From: Mortierella alpina
Lineage: Eukaryota; Mortierellomycota; Mortierellomycetes; Mortierellales; Mortierellaceae
Direction of reading: 5' to 3'
NCBI GenBank assembly: GCA_029449245.1
Contig: JANATF010000004.1
Span: 1,550,001-1,614,000 of the forward strand
Length of the DNA: 64,000 bases
How positions within the stretch are numbered: the first letter of the stretch is position 1; the number at the start of each line of letters is the position of its first letter. The notes beneath the pieces were generated by a model, which was given only the letters and a program-made list of their open reading frames with translations, had not been told where the DNA came from and made no database searches. Below, one piece after another: positions 11,622-23,477 of this stretch. The translations under genes and the position numbers were made by a program.

Positions 11622-14161
11622 TCATTCCTTCCGTCTAAAAGGAACAAAGGCATTACTCCCACTTTGAGTGTCAGTCAGATTAGCAATTTGGCATCGAGCA
11701 TTCAAACACCACCCAACCTTGCATCTCGTATCATATACTTCATCCACTCATTCTACTCTGTTCATATTTTGTTCTACAGTAACCATTTTAATATACATGT
11801 ATACAAAACCAAACGCAGCACACGTATACGTGCGACCGGGAGCGCGTCCTGTAAAGTGTCGTATTTGCCTTATGTCTTCTGGATTGCTAGCAGGAACTAC
11901 CACATGGCACGCCGGCTTACATATCTCAAGGTGCAATTTTTTTTGGGGGAGTGTGTAAACTATGTACTCGGTCATGGACCTGTTAAGACTCTTTCCTGGT
12001 GTGCTCAAATTCAAAACCAGATGGAAACAAGCACGCGAAGCACGCGCAAAAGTTTTAGGTCTCATCTGCTCTAGCTCAACTCAGGTCTTGGCAAGCATTA
12101 AAGAATCGGTCTTCAACGTCTCACAATGGATATGACATTTGTGTTCCAAATGCGTCTCTTGCTCCCCACTCAAGACCCAAAAGCGTGATTCGTGGCACCG
12201 TCCATTATCAGTACGCATGGGCTATGGGGGGCGGTTGGTGGCGTGGTGAATTTTACGCACAGACCAAGGCTGTTCACTTTAGCGTTTCCTTCACATGTTG
12301 CCCCATCGTAATACAGTACCCAGAAAAACGAGAAAAGGGGCAGCAAAATGATTGGGAGGTAGAAAATGCCGAGCAAACAAATATCATCTCAGGTCCCGTC
12401 CCAATTCCCCTTTCATGCTGAACAATTAGTGACCTAAAACATCGATGAACACCAGGCATGAAAAGTTTTTCACACGGTGGCACTAAAGACTATGTCCGAA
12501 GTTGCACAGTAACGTGGATTCCTGAAATTCACTGATGCGCTACTGGTGTACTTATATCTGGGGCTATGGGCGGTACTGCAAGTCCAATGAGAACATGCAT
12601 TTTCCCAGCGAACAAATACAGAAGGCCCTATAGCATGGCCAGTAGGATCCTTGGCAAGCCATCGGGAATTGAGTAAGCTGTTGTGATGTTTAGAGCGCTT
12701 TATTCTCACGAACTGAGCACTGTGTACGATTCGAATGAGATCTTGCTCCTGATCTGTCCATGGACATGAAATTGGTGACCCTGAGCTTCGTGTAATCGTT
12801 GGTGAGCAACCATGTCTGTTAGACAGGGAATTCTAGCGTCTTGGCATTCTTAAACTATGACGCCTACTTAGCATGTGCAACTTTAGCGTTGCTCTTTCCG
12901 TAGACTGTGGAGGACACGTCGGGAAATGCCAGAGCGATTATTCGTCTACATGTGTATTTGTTCAAGGTCCGTCGCCTTGATTTGCACCGAACTTGCAGTC
13001 GCGCAAACAGCACCCGGGCACCCTATGAAGCCTGATGTCCACGCGGTAAACATTGAGAGGCATTGGACACGTATGTGAAATGTCGCTTTAGAACGACAAT
13101 GCTGCAAGAAGCGTAGGAGTGATCTATTTGTTTATTTGTTTTGTTCTAGGGTTGCTCACATGCACCACCCAAAGGTGCTATGTAATTCAAGTGTCGCTAG
13201 TTGGTATTGTACGCGGATCTAGCAAAAAGAGGCGAACAGCTTAGAATGCAGTGGTAGTTGAGCGACTGGGCAGTTGAGCGACTGTTTTCTCAGATCAAGA
13301 AAACCAGGTGCCCAAAAATTCTTTGGGGTAAAAAGAGTTTTCGCAGTTTCTTTATCAAGTTGTATCGCCCTGGCGTTGAGCACGCTCATTCTGCTGATCA
13401 CTCCATTGCCCAGTGCGTTTGGCCTGGCATACTGAGCTATCATTGCTGTTCTTGCCTCTGAAAGACTGCGTTCACACATAATCCTCACAAAGTGGCATTG
13501 TTGCCCCTGCGCGAGTCAGCGAGGAAGGGCGATCATGAGCACTTTGATTCGTACGACCACGACCATGTAATACAAAATGCACTGCCAAGCTTTCTCTTTT
13601 CAAAGAACGACAATGGGGTGGTTGGCTACCGCCATACATGGTTCTTTGCAGGTTGTACAACGGCCAGTTTCGCTGTGTCGTTTGCATAGAGAAGACCCCC
13701 CTACTCAAAAACTCCACATGCCATCGCAGTGATGAATAGGACATAATTGTCGAGGCAAAGTGACTGCAGTGCAAGGGTCATTCAACATGGGCACACAACA
13801 ACACCTTGAGAGCAGTTGCGGCGTCGTCCTGTCACAGATCTCAGCAGAATCTTGTTAAAGTGATATCCCATGCACGAATCATGCTCTCGTGGAAGGAGAA
13901 GGTTCGCAAAAAAAGTACATAAAGCACACTGCTCTATCTTGCCCATTTTCCCTCTTTCATTCTCTTTGACATCTCATTTGCTCAAATTGTCCTTGTCTAC
14001 ATCTTCCTGAGAAGCGTTGCCCGGTTTCCTTTGTCCTTTGTAAAATCACACTTCCGAATTCTTTGTATATTTCTTCCCCCAACTCATACCAATACCCATT
14101 GTCTCCGCACTTTTCAGACCCGCCTAAAACAGCAAACGATCAACAGAAGAGCTTTACCATA
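11622..14161. other. Intergenic region, nothing recognised
   Basis: About 2.5 kb between two plus-strand genes. Open frames are short, overlapping on both strands and lack domain-like sequence. No tRNA-like B box with a matching stem was found. The last 200 bases are the promoter and leader of the P450 gene. Confidence 0.55.
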
Positions 14162-16312
14162 ATGTCTACGTCAGTCTCTCCATCGTTGGTCTCCAATGTT
14201 TTCACACTCCTTCGTCAGCGCCAAAAGGCACTTGTCAAGCGTGGAAAGGCCAACCCTGCCATGTCCATGTTGGCTTTGACTGCCATCCTTTACTTTTGGC
14301 TGGGCCGCATTCGCGCCAAGAAGAGCCCACCACGGGGTATGGCCATCCCTCGCCTCAAGAGCAAGTTTCTCATGTTCGATGTTGCATATTCCTATGTCAA
14401 GGCAAGGGCCGACGGCGATGAGCTCAAGTGGGTACAGGGTCTTTCCAAGCAGGGTCTTACTCTGACTACCGAGGTTATTGGTCACTGCCTGATCTTGGCC
14501 TTTGAGCCTTCGTCTGTCCAGCACATCTTGGTCAAGAACTTTGAGAACTATCCTAAAGGTACAGAAAAAGCAAGATCACTGACAGTCAGTCCCACTGCTA
14601 TTTTTGAGAATCTGTCACTTTCTCCACAAATGGGGACCACAGGGGCACACCTTATTTGTTCCAATTGACGATCTCCGTCAGACCAGGATCCAGTTGCCGT
14701 CATCCATCATTCTTTCCTACGATCCTCCAATCCTCCTCCATTCTTCAAACACACGACTTTCGACTGAACCCAGTGCTAAGTCATTAAGTCACACTCAGTC
14801 TGCCTATCGCAACATGACACTGCACTCATTGAGTGTGTATGCTGATGCATGCACACTCTAAAGTAACACCCGCCCTACATCCTTCACACAGCAATCACAT
14901 TCTCAATGTCATGCTATCTTATCCCTTCCTACCGAGCTCCCTCACCAAGGGTATTGTAAACTCATCATTAAGCCCGCACACTGTCCTTTTATGACTCGTT
15001 TCAATGAACTAGGCCCTGCATTCCACAAGGCCTTCTTCCCATTCATGGGCACAGGCATCTTTAACGCAGACGGCGCTGCCTGGAAGAACCAACGCGCCCT
15101 CGCCCGCCCACACTTCCAAGTGACTGAGTACAAGGGAGCAGCACACATCGAGACCCAAATCAATCAGGTGTTTGGCATCCTGGATAAGGCCATTGATGCA
15201 GGCGAGGTCATCGATGCGCAAGATTTGTGGTCGCGTTACACTATCGACACTGCAACAGGGTTCCTCTTTGGCGATTGTATCAACGCTCTCGATGTACCCC
15301 AATCCAAGTTCGTGAGCGCCTTCAATTACACACAAAAGGTCTGCGGCTGGAAGATTCGTCTGTGCGACTACCAGTCCCTGGTCCCCGCCAGAGAGTTCCC
15401 TCAGAAGGTGAAGGACATGGACGAGGTCTTGATGCCCATTGTCGATGCTGCGATTGCCAAGGAAATTAAGAGACACGCCGAAGCTACCGATGGAGAGGAG
15501 AACGAACACAAGAACGATAACCTGCTGGTCCACTTTTTGAACTCTGTGGACGAGAACGGCAAGCCATTTGACCGTATCTACCTTAGAGATATGCTGATGA
15601 ACTTTTTGCTGGTGAGTGTTTCTCTCTTAATTCCCTCTTGCTAGCCATCAGTTGAGCATGCTGTCTGGCGCCATGGTTCTCAGCCTCTAACGCCTAACTT
15701 TTGCTCTTGTTCTTTGCTGCGATATAGGCGGGACGAGACACCACAACAAACCTGTTGACATTCATGTGCTACAACCTGGGCAAGCACCCCGAAGTGATGG
15801 AGCGCGTCCGTCAAGAGATCTTTGAGGTCGTTGGCCGTGAGCGCAAGCCTGACCATGAAGACATCAAGAAACTCAAGTTTCTCAAGCAGGTCATCAACGA
15901 GACCTTGCGCCTCTACCCCGCTGTGCCCTTCAACATCAAGACGTGCCTTGAAGATGATGTCCTGCCCAACGGATACTTCATCCCCAAGGGCTCCTTGGTC
16001 GTCCACTCGTCCTACGTCACCCATCGCATGAAGGAGTACTGGGGCGAAGATGCCGAAGAGTTTGATCCCGACCGCTGGGGTCCTGAGCGCGTCAAGCTGG
16101 TCAGACCGTTCATGTTCTTCCCCTTCCATGCCGGTCCACGTATCTGCCTGGGGCAGAACTTTGCCTACAACCAGGCTATGAATACCATCACGAGGTTGTT
16201 GCAGAATTATACCTGGAAGGTCGTTGACGGTTTCGAGCCCAAGCCAGAGTCCGATATTACCATGTACTCTAGGAACGGCATGCAGATCACCTTTGAGAAA
16301 TACCAAGATTAG
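14162..16312 (+). CDS. Cytochrome P450, CYP52/CYP86-like fatty-acid or alkane hydroxylase type
   Basis: Membrane-anchored haem monooxygenase. Exons 14162-14558, 15013-15611 and 15728-16312 join in phase to give 526 aa. An N-terminal hydrophobic segment (MSMLALTAILYFWLG) suggests ER anchoring. Helix C region: GTGIFNADGAAWKNQRALARPHF. Oxygen-binding I-helix: AGRDTTTNLLTF at about residue 333. ExxR: ETLR at about 390. Haem loop: FPFHAGPRICLGQ with the ligand Cys at about 472. The pattern resembles omega-hydroxylases of fatty acids and alkanes (CYP52 of fungi, CYP86/704 of plants). That substrate class is inference from overall resemblance. The first intron acceptor was set at 15011-15012 because it alone gives the expected NYPKGPAFHKAF junction in phase. 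The gene is convergent with the Trf4-like gene. Confidence 0.92.
14831..14858. repeat. Hairpin inside P450 intron 1
   Basis: GAGTGTGTATGC and TGCATGCACACTC are near-perfect inverted complements around a short loop, within the unusually long (454 nt) first intron. A second small inverted repeat (CACTCA/GAGTG) sits just before it. Function unknown. Confidence 0.6.
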
Positions 16313-16318
16313 AACACC

Positions 16319-16324
16319 AATAAA
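16319..16324 (+). terminator. Poly(A) signal of the P450 gene
   Basis: AATAAA seven bases past the stop codon, followed by a second overlapping AATAAA. Confidence 0.5.
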
Positions 16325-16455
16325 ATAAAACGGTCGCTGTCTACATGCACCCTTCTCTTTTCAATGTGACATTATGAAGGTTTATTATCTTGTCTGTGCA
16401 TAAAGGTGAAGTCGACTTCAGCAGAAAAAGATATTGTATAATACAGCACGAGAAG

Positions 16456-16499
16456 CAGAGGAGAGGAGAGGAGAGGAGAGGAGAGGAGAGGGGGGGGGG
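16456..16499. repeat. (GAGAG)n microsatellite followed by a G run
   Basis: Seven or so near-perfect copies of a 5-bp purine unit end in a run of about ten G. They lie between the convergent P450 and Trf4-like genes, only 32 bases beyond the latter's stop codon. Confidence 0.9.
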
Positions 16500-16531
16500 A
16501 ATATATAGTATGGCCTTGAGGACAATGGCCA

Positions 16532-18887
16532 TCAGTAGCCGTCCACCTGCCTGAGGCCGCTGATACCACGAGGATCGTTGAAAATGTCCTGGTAATGTCC
16601 TTCATAAAAGACAACCTCGATATGTCGACGACTCTCTCGCATTTCAAATGGTAATGAGAACACATCCTTGATCAGAGACACCTGGGTATGTTGGTGCAAT
16701 CCAGATGACTTTTCAACAGAATCTGCAGGAACCCGATTGTGGTCGTCGAATCGAACATGGCGCGACGGTTCTGGAGCCTGCCCGTCCTTGTCGCCAAAGA
16801 GCTCCATGTTGCGCTTGAGGACTGTTTGAGTCAATGTCCCGTAGGCACCCACGAACACTTCACGAATCTTGTTGAGCTGGTAGGATCCTCTGGCGGTGTT
16901 ATTTGAGGCGTCGTTGGGGTCAATGGATGAGAGGATCAGTTCCTGCCGTCGTCCCCACTGCTGAACCTGCGGCGGAATCTCCTTAACGAAGTAACTGCCT
17001 CCATCTGCGACCTTGAGCCCGACCTTCTGGTAGTTGAAGCACAGTCCATAGAGCTCAAAAAACTCTATGAGCAACACACCAAGGTTGTCATCGGGACTGA
17101 TTACACCCGACTGAATTTGTGGGTGCATCTGCAGAAAGCTCAGGATCATGATCATGGCCGTGTACGATCCGATGCCGCCGTGGAACACCTCGTTATATCC
17201 CTTGACCATCAAAAAATGCTTGATCAGCAACGTGAACGGTCGGAGTACTGGCCATTCTGACAAGTACCGCTTGACAATCCTTGCGCTCTCCATGCCGCTC
17301 AAGACATTGAACGAGATATCGACCGGTAGCTTGCTAATCGTCTCCTTGAACTTCACGATTGGGACGCGCGCCTTTGCAATGACTGTGATATCCTGTGCAA
17401 CACCGCTACTCCTCAGGTGTCTGGAGAGTCTATAAAGGTCGTCCTTGTCAAACTCCTTATCTCTGATGACAACAATGTCAAGATCACTGTCACGAAGGAA
17501 ATAAAAAAAATACAAAAGGTTAGTAACACTCAATCATCGTTACTATCACAAGATTAACAAAGGAAAATTGACAATGTGCAAGTAGCCCAGAGGAACTGTA
17601 CCTGGAAGGGAGGTAGAGCTGGGTGTCGTAACTCCCAAAAATTTCGACCTTCACGTTGCCCCACAGTGCTCTGCATGCCATCTCAACACGCTGCAGGACG
17701 TATTTGCGGACTTGGTGCTCTTCCCGGGTGGGGCTGATATAGTCTACGAAGTCCTTCAGTTCCTGCGTCAACATCACAGGGACCGAGGACAGTTTGGTGT
17801 ATTGACGATGGCCCATCCAAGCACAGCCTGGTGGTGGTCCTGTGCTCCCTTCAGTGTCGCTCCCATAATCCAAATCCCGCTTCCGCTTCTGGCCATGGCG
17901 GCTTCCAGATTTGTTCTCCTGGAAGATCGGTACAACCGGGGCGACGACGGGTTCGGGCTCTGGCTCCTCATAGGTATCCTCGAAGGAGAAGGGAATAAAG
18001 TCGGCGCCGGTTTCCATTTCGTCCAGCTGTGGTATGTCATCCGCTGCCGACATTTCCTTGGCATCGTCCTGCGCTGGCTCGAGTTTCATGACCTCCCTCC
18101 TTTCCCGGTCCTCTTTCAATTTCTCCAGCTTTTGCATATTCTTCTCCAGTTTTTTCTCTGCCTTCTTCAGCTTCCTTGCCTCCTTCTGCTCCTTGGTTCT
18201 TTGCTTCCTCTCCTTCTTTTCCTTCTTCTCCTTCTTTGATTCAGCCGAGTCCTCGTCGCTGTGATGTCCAGACTGAGGCGGTGCTATGGAAGTGGATCCT
18301 CTTGAAGATTTTGATTCCTGCATTTCTTGGGATTGATGCTGCGGTACCCGCTGATGGGCTAAAGGTTGATATAAGTTGTCGCTGTCCTGTTCGTACTGGT
18401 ATTCAATGTCCTGTTCGTACTCGTCCAGTGAGTCGTCTATCGAATTGTCCATCGAGTCTGGCACCTCTAGATCGGAATAGGACCTGTAATCAGTTCGGAT
18501 CTTCCTCTGAGCTCGTTTGCCTGTGGAACTGCCTTCGCCGTTGTCGTTGTTCTTGTAGCTGCTCTTAGAGGAGCTGTGCTTGCTTTTGCCGAGTTTTTTG
18601 TTGTTGATTTTGTACGAGTCTTGCTTGGAAGTCTTGCTATTGCTATGACTTCTGCTCTTGCCGGTATCGCTGGATGGACGCTGGGTTTGCCTCTTTGCCT
18701 TCTTGGCCTCCTGCAGTTTCTTGTGCTTTAATAGATGAGGGCCAGGCTTTCCGATGCCCAAAAACTTGTTGATGGTCTTGTTTCCTTTGCCAGCCTTTCC
18801 ACCCGACTTCTTGTTTGCCTTTCCGCCACTGTTGTTGGTTGACTTGTAGTGGTTGGACTGATGGGCGTCCTTGTTCCGCTTCACCAT
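16532..18887 (-). CDS. Trf4/5-like non-canonical poly(A) polymerase
   Basis: DNA polymerase beta-like nucleotidyltransferase related to yeast Trf4/Trf5 and human PAPD5/7. In the TRAMP complex such enzymes add short A-tails to nuclear RNAs for exosome decay. Exons 17602-18887 and 16532-17486 give 746 aa. The long N-terminal half is disordered and charged, with a KKEKKEKKERKQRTKEQKE coiled-coil-like stretch. The catalytic domain begins near residue 370 (LKDFVDYISPTREEHQVRKYV). It has the GS motif in FGSYDTQLYLPS, then the first two catalytic aspartates in SDLDIVVIRD (about 429-432) and the third in PVDISFN (about 485). The PAP-associated region follows: NLGVLLIEFFELYGLCFNYQKVGL. The splice joins LPS to SDLD exactly. 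The start chosen is MVKRNKDAHQ at 18887; upstream in-frame ATGs exist. It is longer than Trf4 (584 aa) because of the N-terminal extension. Confidence 0.92.
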
Positions 18888-21800
18888 GCTTGAATGAGGA
18901 ATAACATGCTCACATATTTTTTTTTCGTATCTGTTGACATTGCTTTTTTTAAGCAGTCCCATCAACATTAGTGGCGCGCCGCTTTGGCCTCGATATCTCG
19001 CAGGCGCGCACGACACGCGTCCATGACAGGTACTCGCTGTTACCCTGATCACGGCTGAGTTTGGCTGATCGTTGCACTTTATACTCTCGAGTCGGCTAGT
19101 CCACAGAGGATGAGAGTCAGCTACGTAGAACTCATAAAAATGCAGCAACTCACTCGTCACTCAGGCTATTCTGAGCAAAGTCTTGTACAACCGAATCACG
19201 ACTCCTGGACTCTAGTATTCACCAGCAGTTTGATCTGTCGTACTTTTCACTGAGCAATGCCGCGTGGCCGAAGAGATCATGGCCATGGAGTAAACGAGTT
19301 TTACACCGGCAAGAAAAACCTCGCACTCATCCATTGAATATTTGCTCAAAAGCTGCAGACCCTACATCAATCGCTTATATAACCTCGTGCATAATTTGAA
19401 ATAGAACACCGAAGGTACAACCTTCGTAAAGCCGACTTGAAAACATCGAAAAAGGTATATGAACCACGATATCACAACCGGGTCCAGTATTCAGGACTGT
19501 TGGCCCCTATTAGAAACGATCATAGAGCCTTCAGTCTATTGAAGTAAGAAATATTGTTCATGTATACTTGGGCTTGGCTAAAGGGTTCACACGTACAGCT
19601 ATCAGAAGAGGTTGGTCCCTTCAACAAGTTCCATATCGTATATCGTATTACGGTGTTGAAGCTGTAGCTCATGTCACAAGAAAATTGCTGCTCAGACCAT
19701 GCTACCCCTACATCGAACCTGAACTGAAGGCTGCTATTGCACGTGTGGAGTGCCTCTTAGCTGACTGTGGACAAATGCAGCGGATATCAGATATCTCATG
19801 GCCATCAAGAGAAATTCACCCCAACCCCGTCGTTGATGACAGCCAGCGCCTACGCGAAGGCAGAACGGAATGAATCAGAGTACACTAGTACACTCTTGTT
19901 CAGAACGTAGGCATGGTAATATGGTAAATTCAAGGGACAGCGACTGCATTTTTTTCATAGTAATATCTTGATGTACATCCATTAGAGGTACTCCTCGCAT
20001 TGAAGGAAACAAGATGGTTACCGCTCTGTCTGCTCTAGACTGGGTAGCGGTCAACGACCGATGACAATCGTTCTTCGTACCGTCACAGTGGGCAAGTACG
20101 ATGCTGTCGATAGCTGGAGACAAGACACTGAGCATTATACCATGGCTATGATCGCGAGTCTCGGGAAGTGTTGCTGACTGTTTGGTCAAAAGTGGCGAGA
20201 GGAATTCTTTTCCGAGTATGACGCAGACGAGCATATATAAAAGTGAGTATACATGGATCCCAAACGAGCAACCGCAACGAGAAGAAAGAATTATAGCGCA
20301 AGTCTAGGCCCGACTCGAATTAAAACCTAGGAGTTGCTGTAGGTATGATGGCATTACTGAACGTCTAGAGAAGAGAAGGTATAGAACGGAGAGAGATTAT
20401 GAAATCCTGGAGGTGAAGGGGACAGAATCTCAGGAGGGTCGCGGTTGCTGTCAGCAGGTCACATACTACATGCGTCCAACCGGTGCGACCTCCAAAACTC
20501 ATCATGGCGTCCCACTGCCTCCATGTATATATCAAAATACGAGGAGTGCATGTTCTTGTGGGGCATGCCAGGGAGGCGCCTCTATTATTAGCATTGCAAA
20601 GGCATCGGGGCCCAACTCCACGAAAACGAGGGGTCAAGAGTTGAAACCTGCGCTTTCGTACTTCGGTCAGCAAGAGCGATGTTTCTACTCATCCCTGCAA
20701 GGTCTGCTGATACGCAGATCAGCAAAGACGAGGAGGTCTGGTCGTTGAGCGACACATCTATCTATTTTTTTTTCCCAGAGCGGAGATGCTCTTGAGTGGA
20801 GGCTGATACGAGGTAAGAGTTGATCCATGGGCGGTACATAGAAGGACAGTAGTCAAGATTTAGGGTTACGGATAAACGACGCCTATGTACATCCCCGTAC
20901 CGCATGTTCACGACTTCTACAAAAAGTCTTTGCCCCTAACCCATTTTTCGCAGTTGCCCAACCCCTCTCCAATGCTGCGTCTTGACTCCTCGCTCTGAAA
21001 TTTCGCTACTGCCCCTTCTTTTCGACTCCCTACAGTCCTCTTTCTTTTTCTATTTTGCTCTCCTTTAGAGTTTCCCTTACGTTACAACTTGCAAGAGCTC
21101 GAGTGGGGGGAAGGAGAGTGGGCTGCGTTTATGTTTGATATCCAATGATGAACAGTGCCATCGAATATCCTTGCATTCGACTACAGCATGTGGACAAGAT
21201 AGAGTTGAACGTCCGTGCTGCGACATATCCACTTTACGCGAAATGTCTCCATAGTCAAGGCGAGTTCCTTGCTCTCCCTACTTTGGCAATTTTGCGAGAA
21301 GAGAATATGGTTTATATGAACAGCGACAGGAAACATTGTTGGCAGGTAGACCGATAGTCGCGCATGTGAGAATGGGTCAAGAGGGAGACAGGAGAAGCGA
21401 AAAATGAACAGGGAGATGAACAGGCGAGGATAGCCACAAGGGAGGGACAAAGGCCTTCATTTCTTGGATGATTTGGACAATGAAAGCGCCTGGCGCGTTC
21501 GTTCTCTTGATCCATCCGTTCTGTCACCCTGTTACCTTCCACAAGCTCCGTCCTCCTCTCGCTCCTGGATTCTACTAAATATTCCCATTTCCCATCAATA
21601 CCATCTGACAGAAGCTGGTCTGCAGTCCCTCGCTCCCTTTATTGTTGTCCCTTGGTATTTCTTTTGGTCTCCTCAACACGAAAAGTCATCCCAATCGGGG
21701 TTCTTTTCATGTTGTGTCCGTGTCCTTTCGTCCCTTTTTTCCCCTCTCTCTGTCTCTCTGTCATTTCTCTCTCTCTTTCTCTCTATGACTTATTCGCTCT

Positions 21801-22463
21801 ATCGTTAACCTGTCTCTGTGCGACTCTTTGGCTCATCCCCCCTTCGGGCCCTTTCAGGTAAATTGGTTGATCCATTCATCATCTCGCTTTAAAGTACTCA
21901 CGCTAAACAAATCATTCTACCAAGGCTGCCTGGTATCCACCTTTCCTCTGTCAATCCCATCACTCCTCCTCTTTCCTGCTCCCTCTCTCCTGCTCTACCA
22001 TTTCCGCCCAGACAATCGGAAACGATTCTTCAAACAGAACCAGACCACACTAGACCAGACCCAAGGTAAATCAATACTCTCTCATTCCATCCTAAGGAGA
22101 GTTCAAAGGCATACCGAAAGCAGTTTATCTCCCTTCATCCCTCCCCCTTCCCAAAGAAGTATAAAAGGGTTGAGAGGTGACGATGGGCACGGACCGGTTC
22201 ACAGCAGCAGTTAGATCTTTGAATTTACACTTTCAATTGTTTTGTCCAACCTTCGCCCGCCAAAAAAAATATAAAAATATATAACAGTTGGCCTCCTGCG
22301 CCCTCGCTTCGCTTCTTCTCGTCTCTTCTCACTCTCTTCCTTCATCTCCTTCCTTTCTTCGTTGTCTTCTTTCTCTCTGAAGGAGAAAGTTTTGAGTCTT
22401 GCGAATCGACCGTCCGGCAATCATACTCAAGCCGTTTCTCCACTTTAGTTTTTTTCAATCACC
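18888..22463. other. 3.6-kb intergenic region and long CT-rich leader
   Basis: Divergent region between the Trf4-like gene and the zinc-finger gene. From about 20950 onward the plus strand is strongly pyrimidine-rich (many CTCT and TTCT blocks). A TATA box lies at 22160. The open frame at about 19568-19873 has no ATG and no recognisable domain. No gene is supported. Confidence 0.55.
22160..22167 (+). promoter_or_regulatory. TATA box of the zinc-finger gene
   Basis: TATAAAAG sits 297 bases before the ATG at 22464, following a CT-rich block. It implies a 5' leader of roughly 260-270 nt. Confidence 0.6.
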
Positions 22464-23003
22464 ATGTCACATCTTACACCTGCCTCGATATTGGCCTCGA
22501 TGGGGTCTGCATGCAACCCATCCGACATCCTCAACTTCCACAACCACAGCCACGGGCATGGCCATGACGGCATGAGTCCCTTTGAAGATTCCGATTCGGA
22601 CTCGTCCTACTCTGGCTCAAGCACATCCTCATTCTCAAACTCAACCGTCAGCCTCCAGGACATTACCCATGGCGCCGGAGGACTGTCGAGCCCACACACG
22701 ATTATGAACGGGCAGCCGATTACGTACCATTACTTTTGCAACTTCCCGACGTGTGATTACCACAGCGCCCGTTCAGATCCCGTGAAGCGTCACCGCGACA
22801 CACATTATCCGGATTACAAGCCTTACATCTGCAATTATTGCCAGTCGAGTTCGGCAAGGCGGGATTCGACGCGAGAGCACTGTCTCAAGCAACACAAGGA
22901 CGATTCGGAGAATGCGTTCCGGTATGATACCACCATCCCAAAACCGGAGGGGTGGATCGCTTATGAGCCCAAACGATCGCCATGGCCACCCATTATGATC
23001 TAG
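22464..23003 (+). CDS. Small two-finger C2H2-like zinc-finger protein
   Basis: Single-exon gene, 179 aa. The N-terminal half is Ser- and His-rich (FHNHSHGHGHDG, then an acidic serine stretch DSDSDSSYSGSSTSS). The C-terminal half holds two zinc-finger-like units in tandem: YFCNFPTCDYHSARSDPVKRH with H at RDTH (C-x4-C ... H-x4-H), then YICNYCQSSSARRDSTREHC with LKQH. The spacing resembles C2H2 fingers with an extra Cys. A DNA-binding transcription regulator is likely by family; targets are unknown. It has its own promoter with a TATA box and a long leader. A 10-bp direct repeat lies in the 3' flank. Confidence 0.82.
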   Translation: MSHLTPASILASMGSACNPSDILNFHNHSHGHGHDGMSPFEDSDSDSSYSGSSTSSFSNSTVSLQDITHGAGGLSSPHTIMNGQPITYHYFCNFPTCDYHSARSDPVKRHRDTHYPDYKPYICNYCQSSSARRDSTREHCLKQHKDDSENAFRYDTTIPKPEGWIAYEPKRSPWPPIMI

Positions 23004-23250
23004 GCATACAATGTGCCCAGAGGGCAGAGGGGGTACGGCTCCGCTCTCATTTTTTTTTTATTCCTTTCCTTGTGATTTTCTTCTGTTCGTTTCACGCTCG
23101 CGTGCTCTCATCCTTCTTTCGCTCTCCTCACCTCACATCTTTCCGCTGTGCCTTCTTGAGCCAGCATACTTTTCACTATGTTTTGTTACTTTCTTCGTCC
23201 TTCCGTGCTCCCTTCTCCCACCTGTATAGACCAACCTAAACTGCTCATTA

Positions 23251-23279
23251 CCGTAATCCACCGTAATCCACCGTAATCA
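23251..23279. repeat. Three tandem copies of CCGTAATCCA
   Basis: Three consecutive copies, the third ending in CAT instead of CCA, about 250 bases past the zinc-finger stop codon. Confidence 0.85.
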
Positions 23280-23477
23280 TGTATTGTACACCATAGACTA
23301 ATAGCCGACGCTACCCTTCGAGAGTAGTACACATAAACATGAAACTGTCGCGTTATCTTGACGGCGAACGCGTATCCTTGTCATCTTTGTACCGCACGCA
23401 ACACAGGAGCAGTCGTTGGCCAATTTGGTTTTTATACATCTCGATCGAAAAAAAAAGCTATAGAGCTTTGTGTCTCG

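Noticed and set aside
19568-19873. 101-codon frame in the long intergenic region
   Set aside because: It lacks an ATG start and has no recognisable motif.
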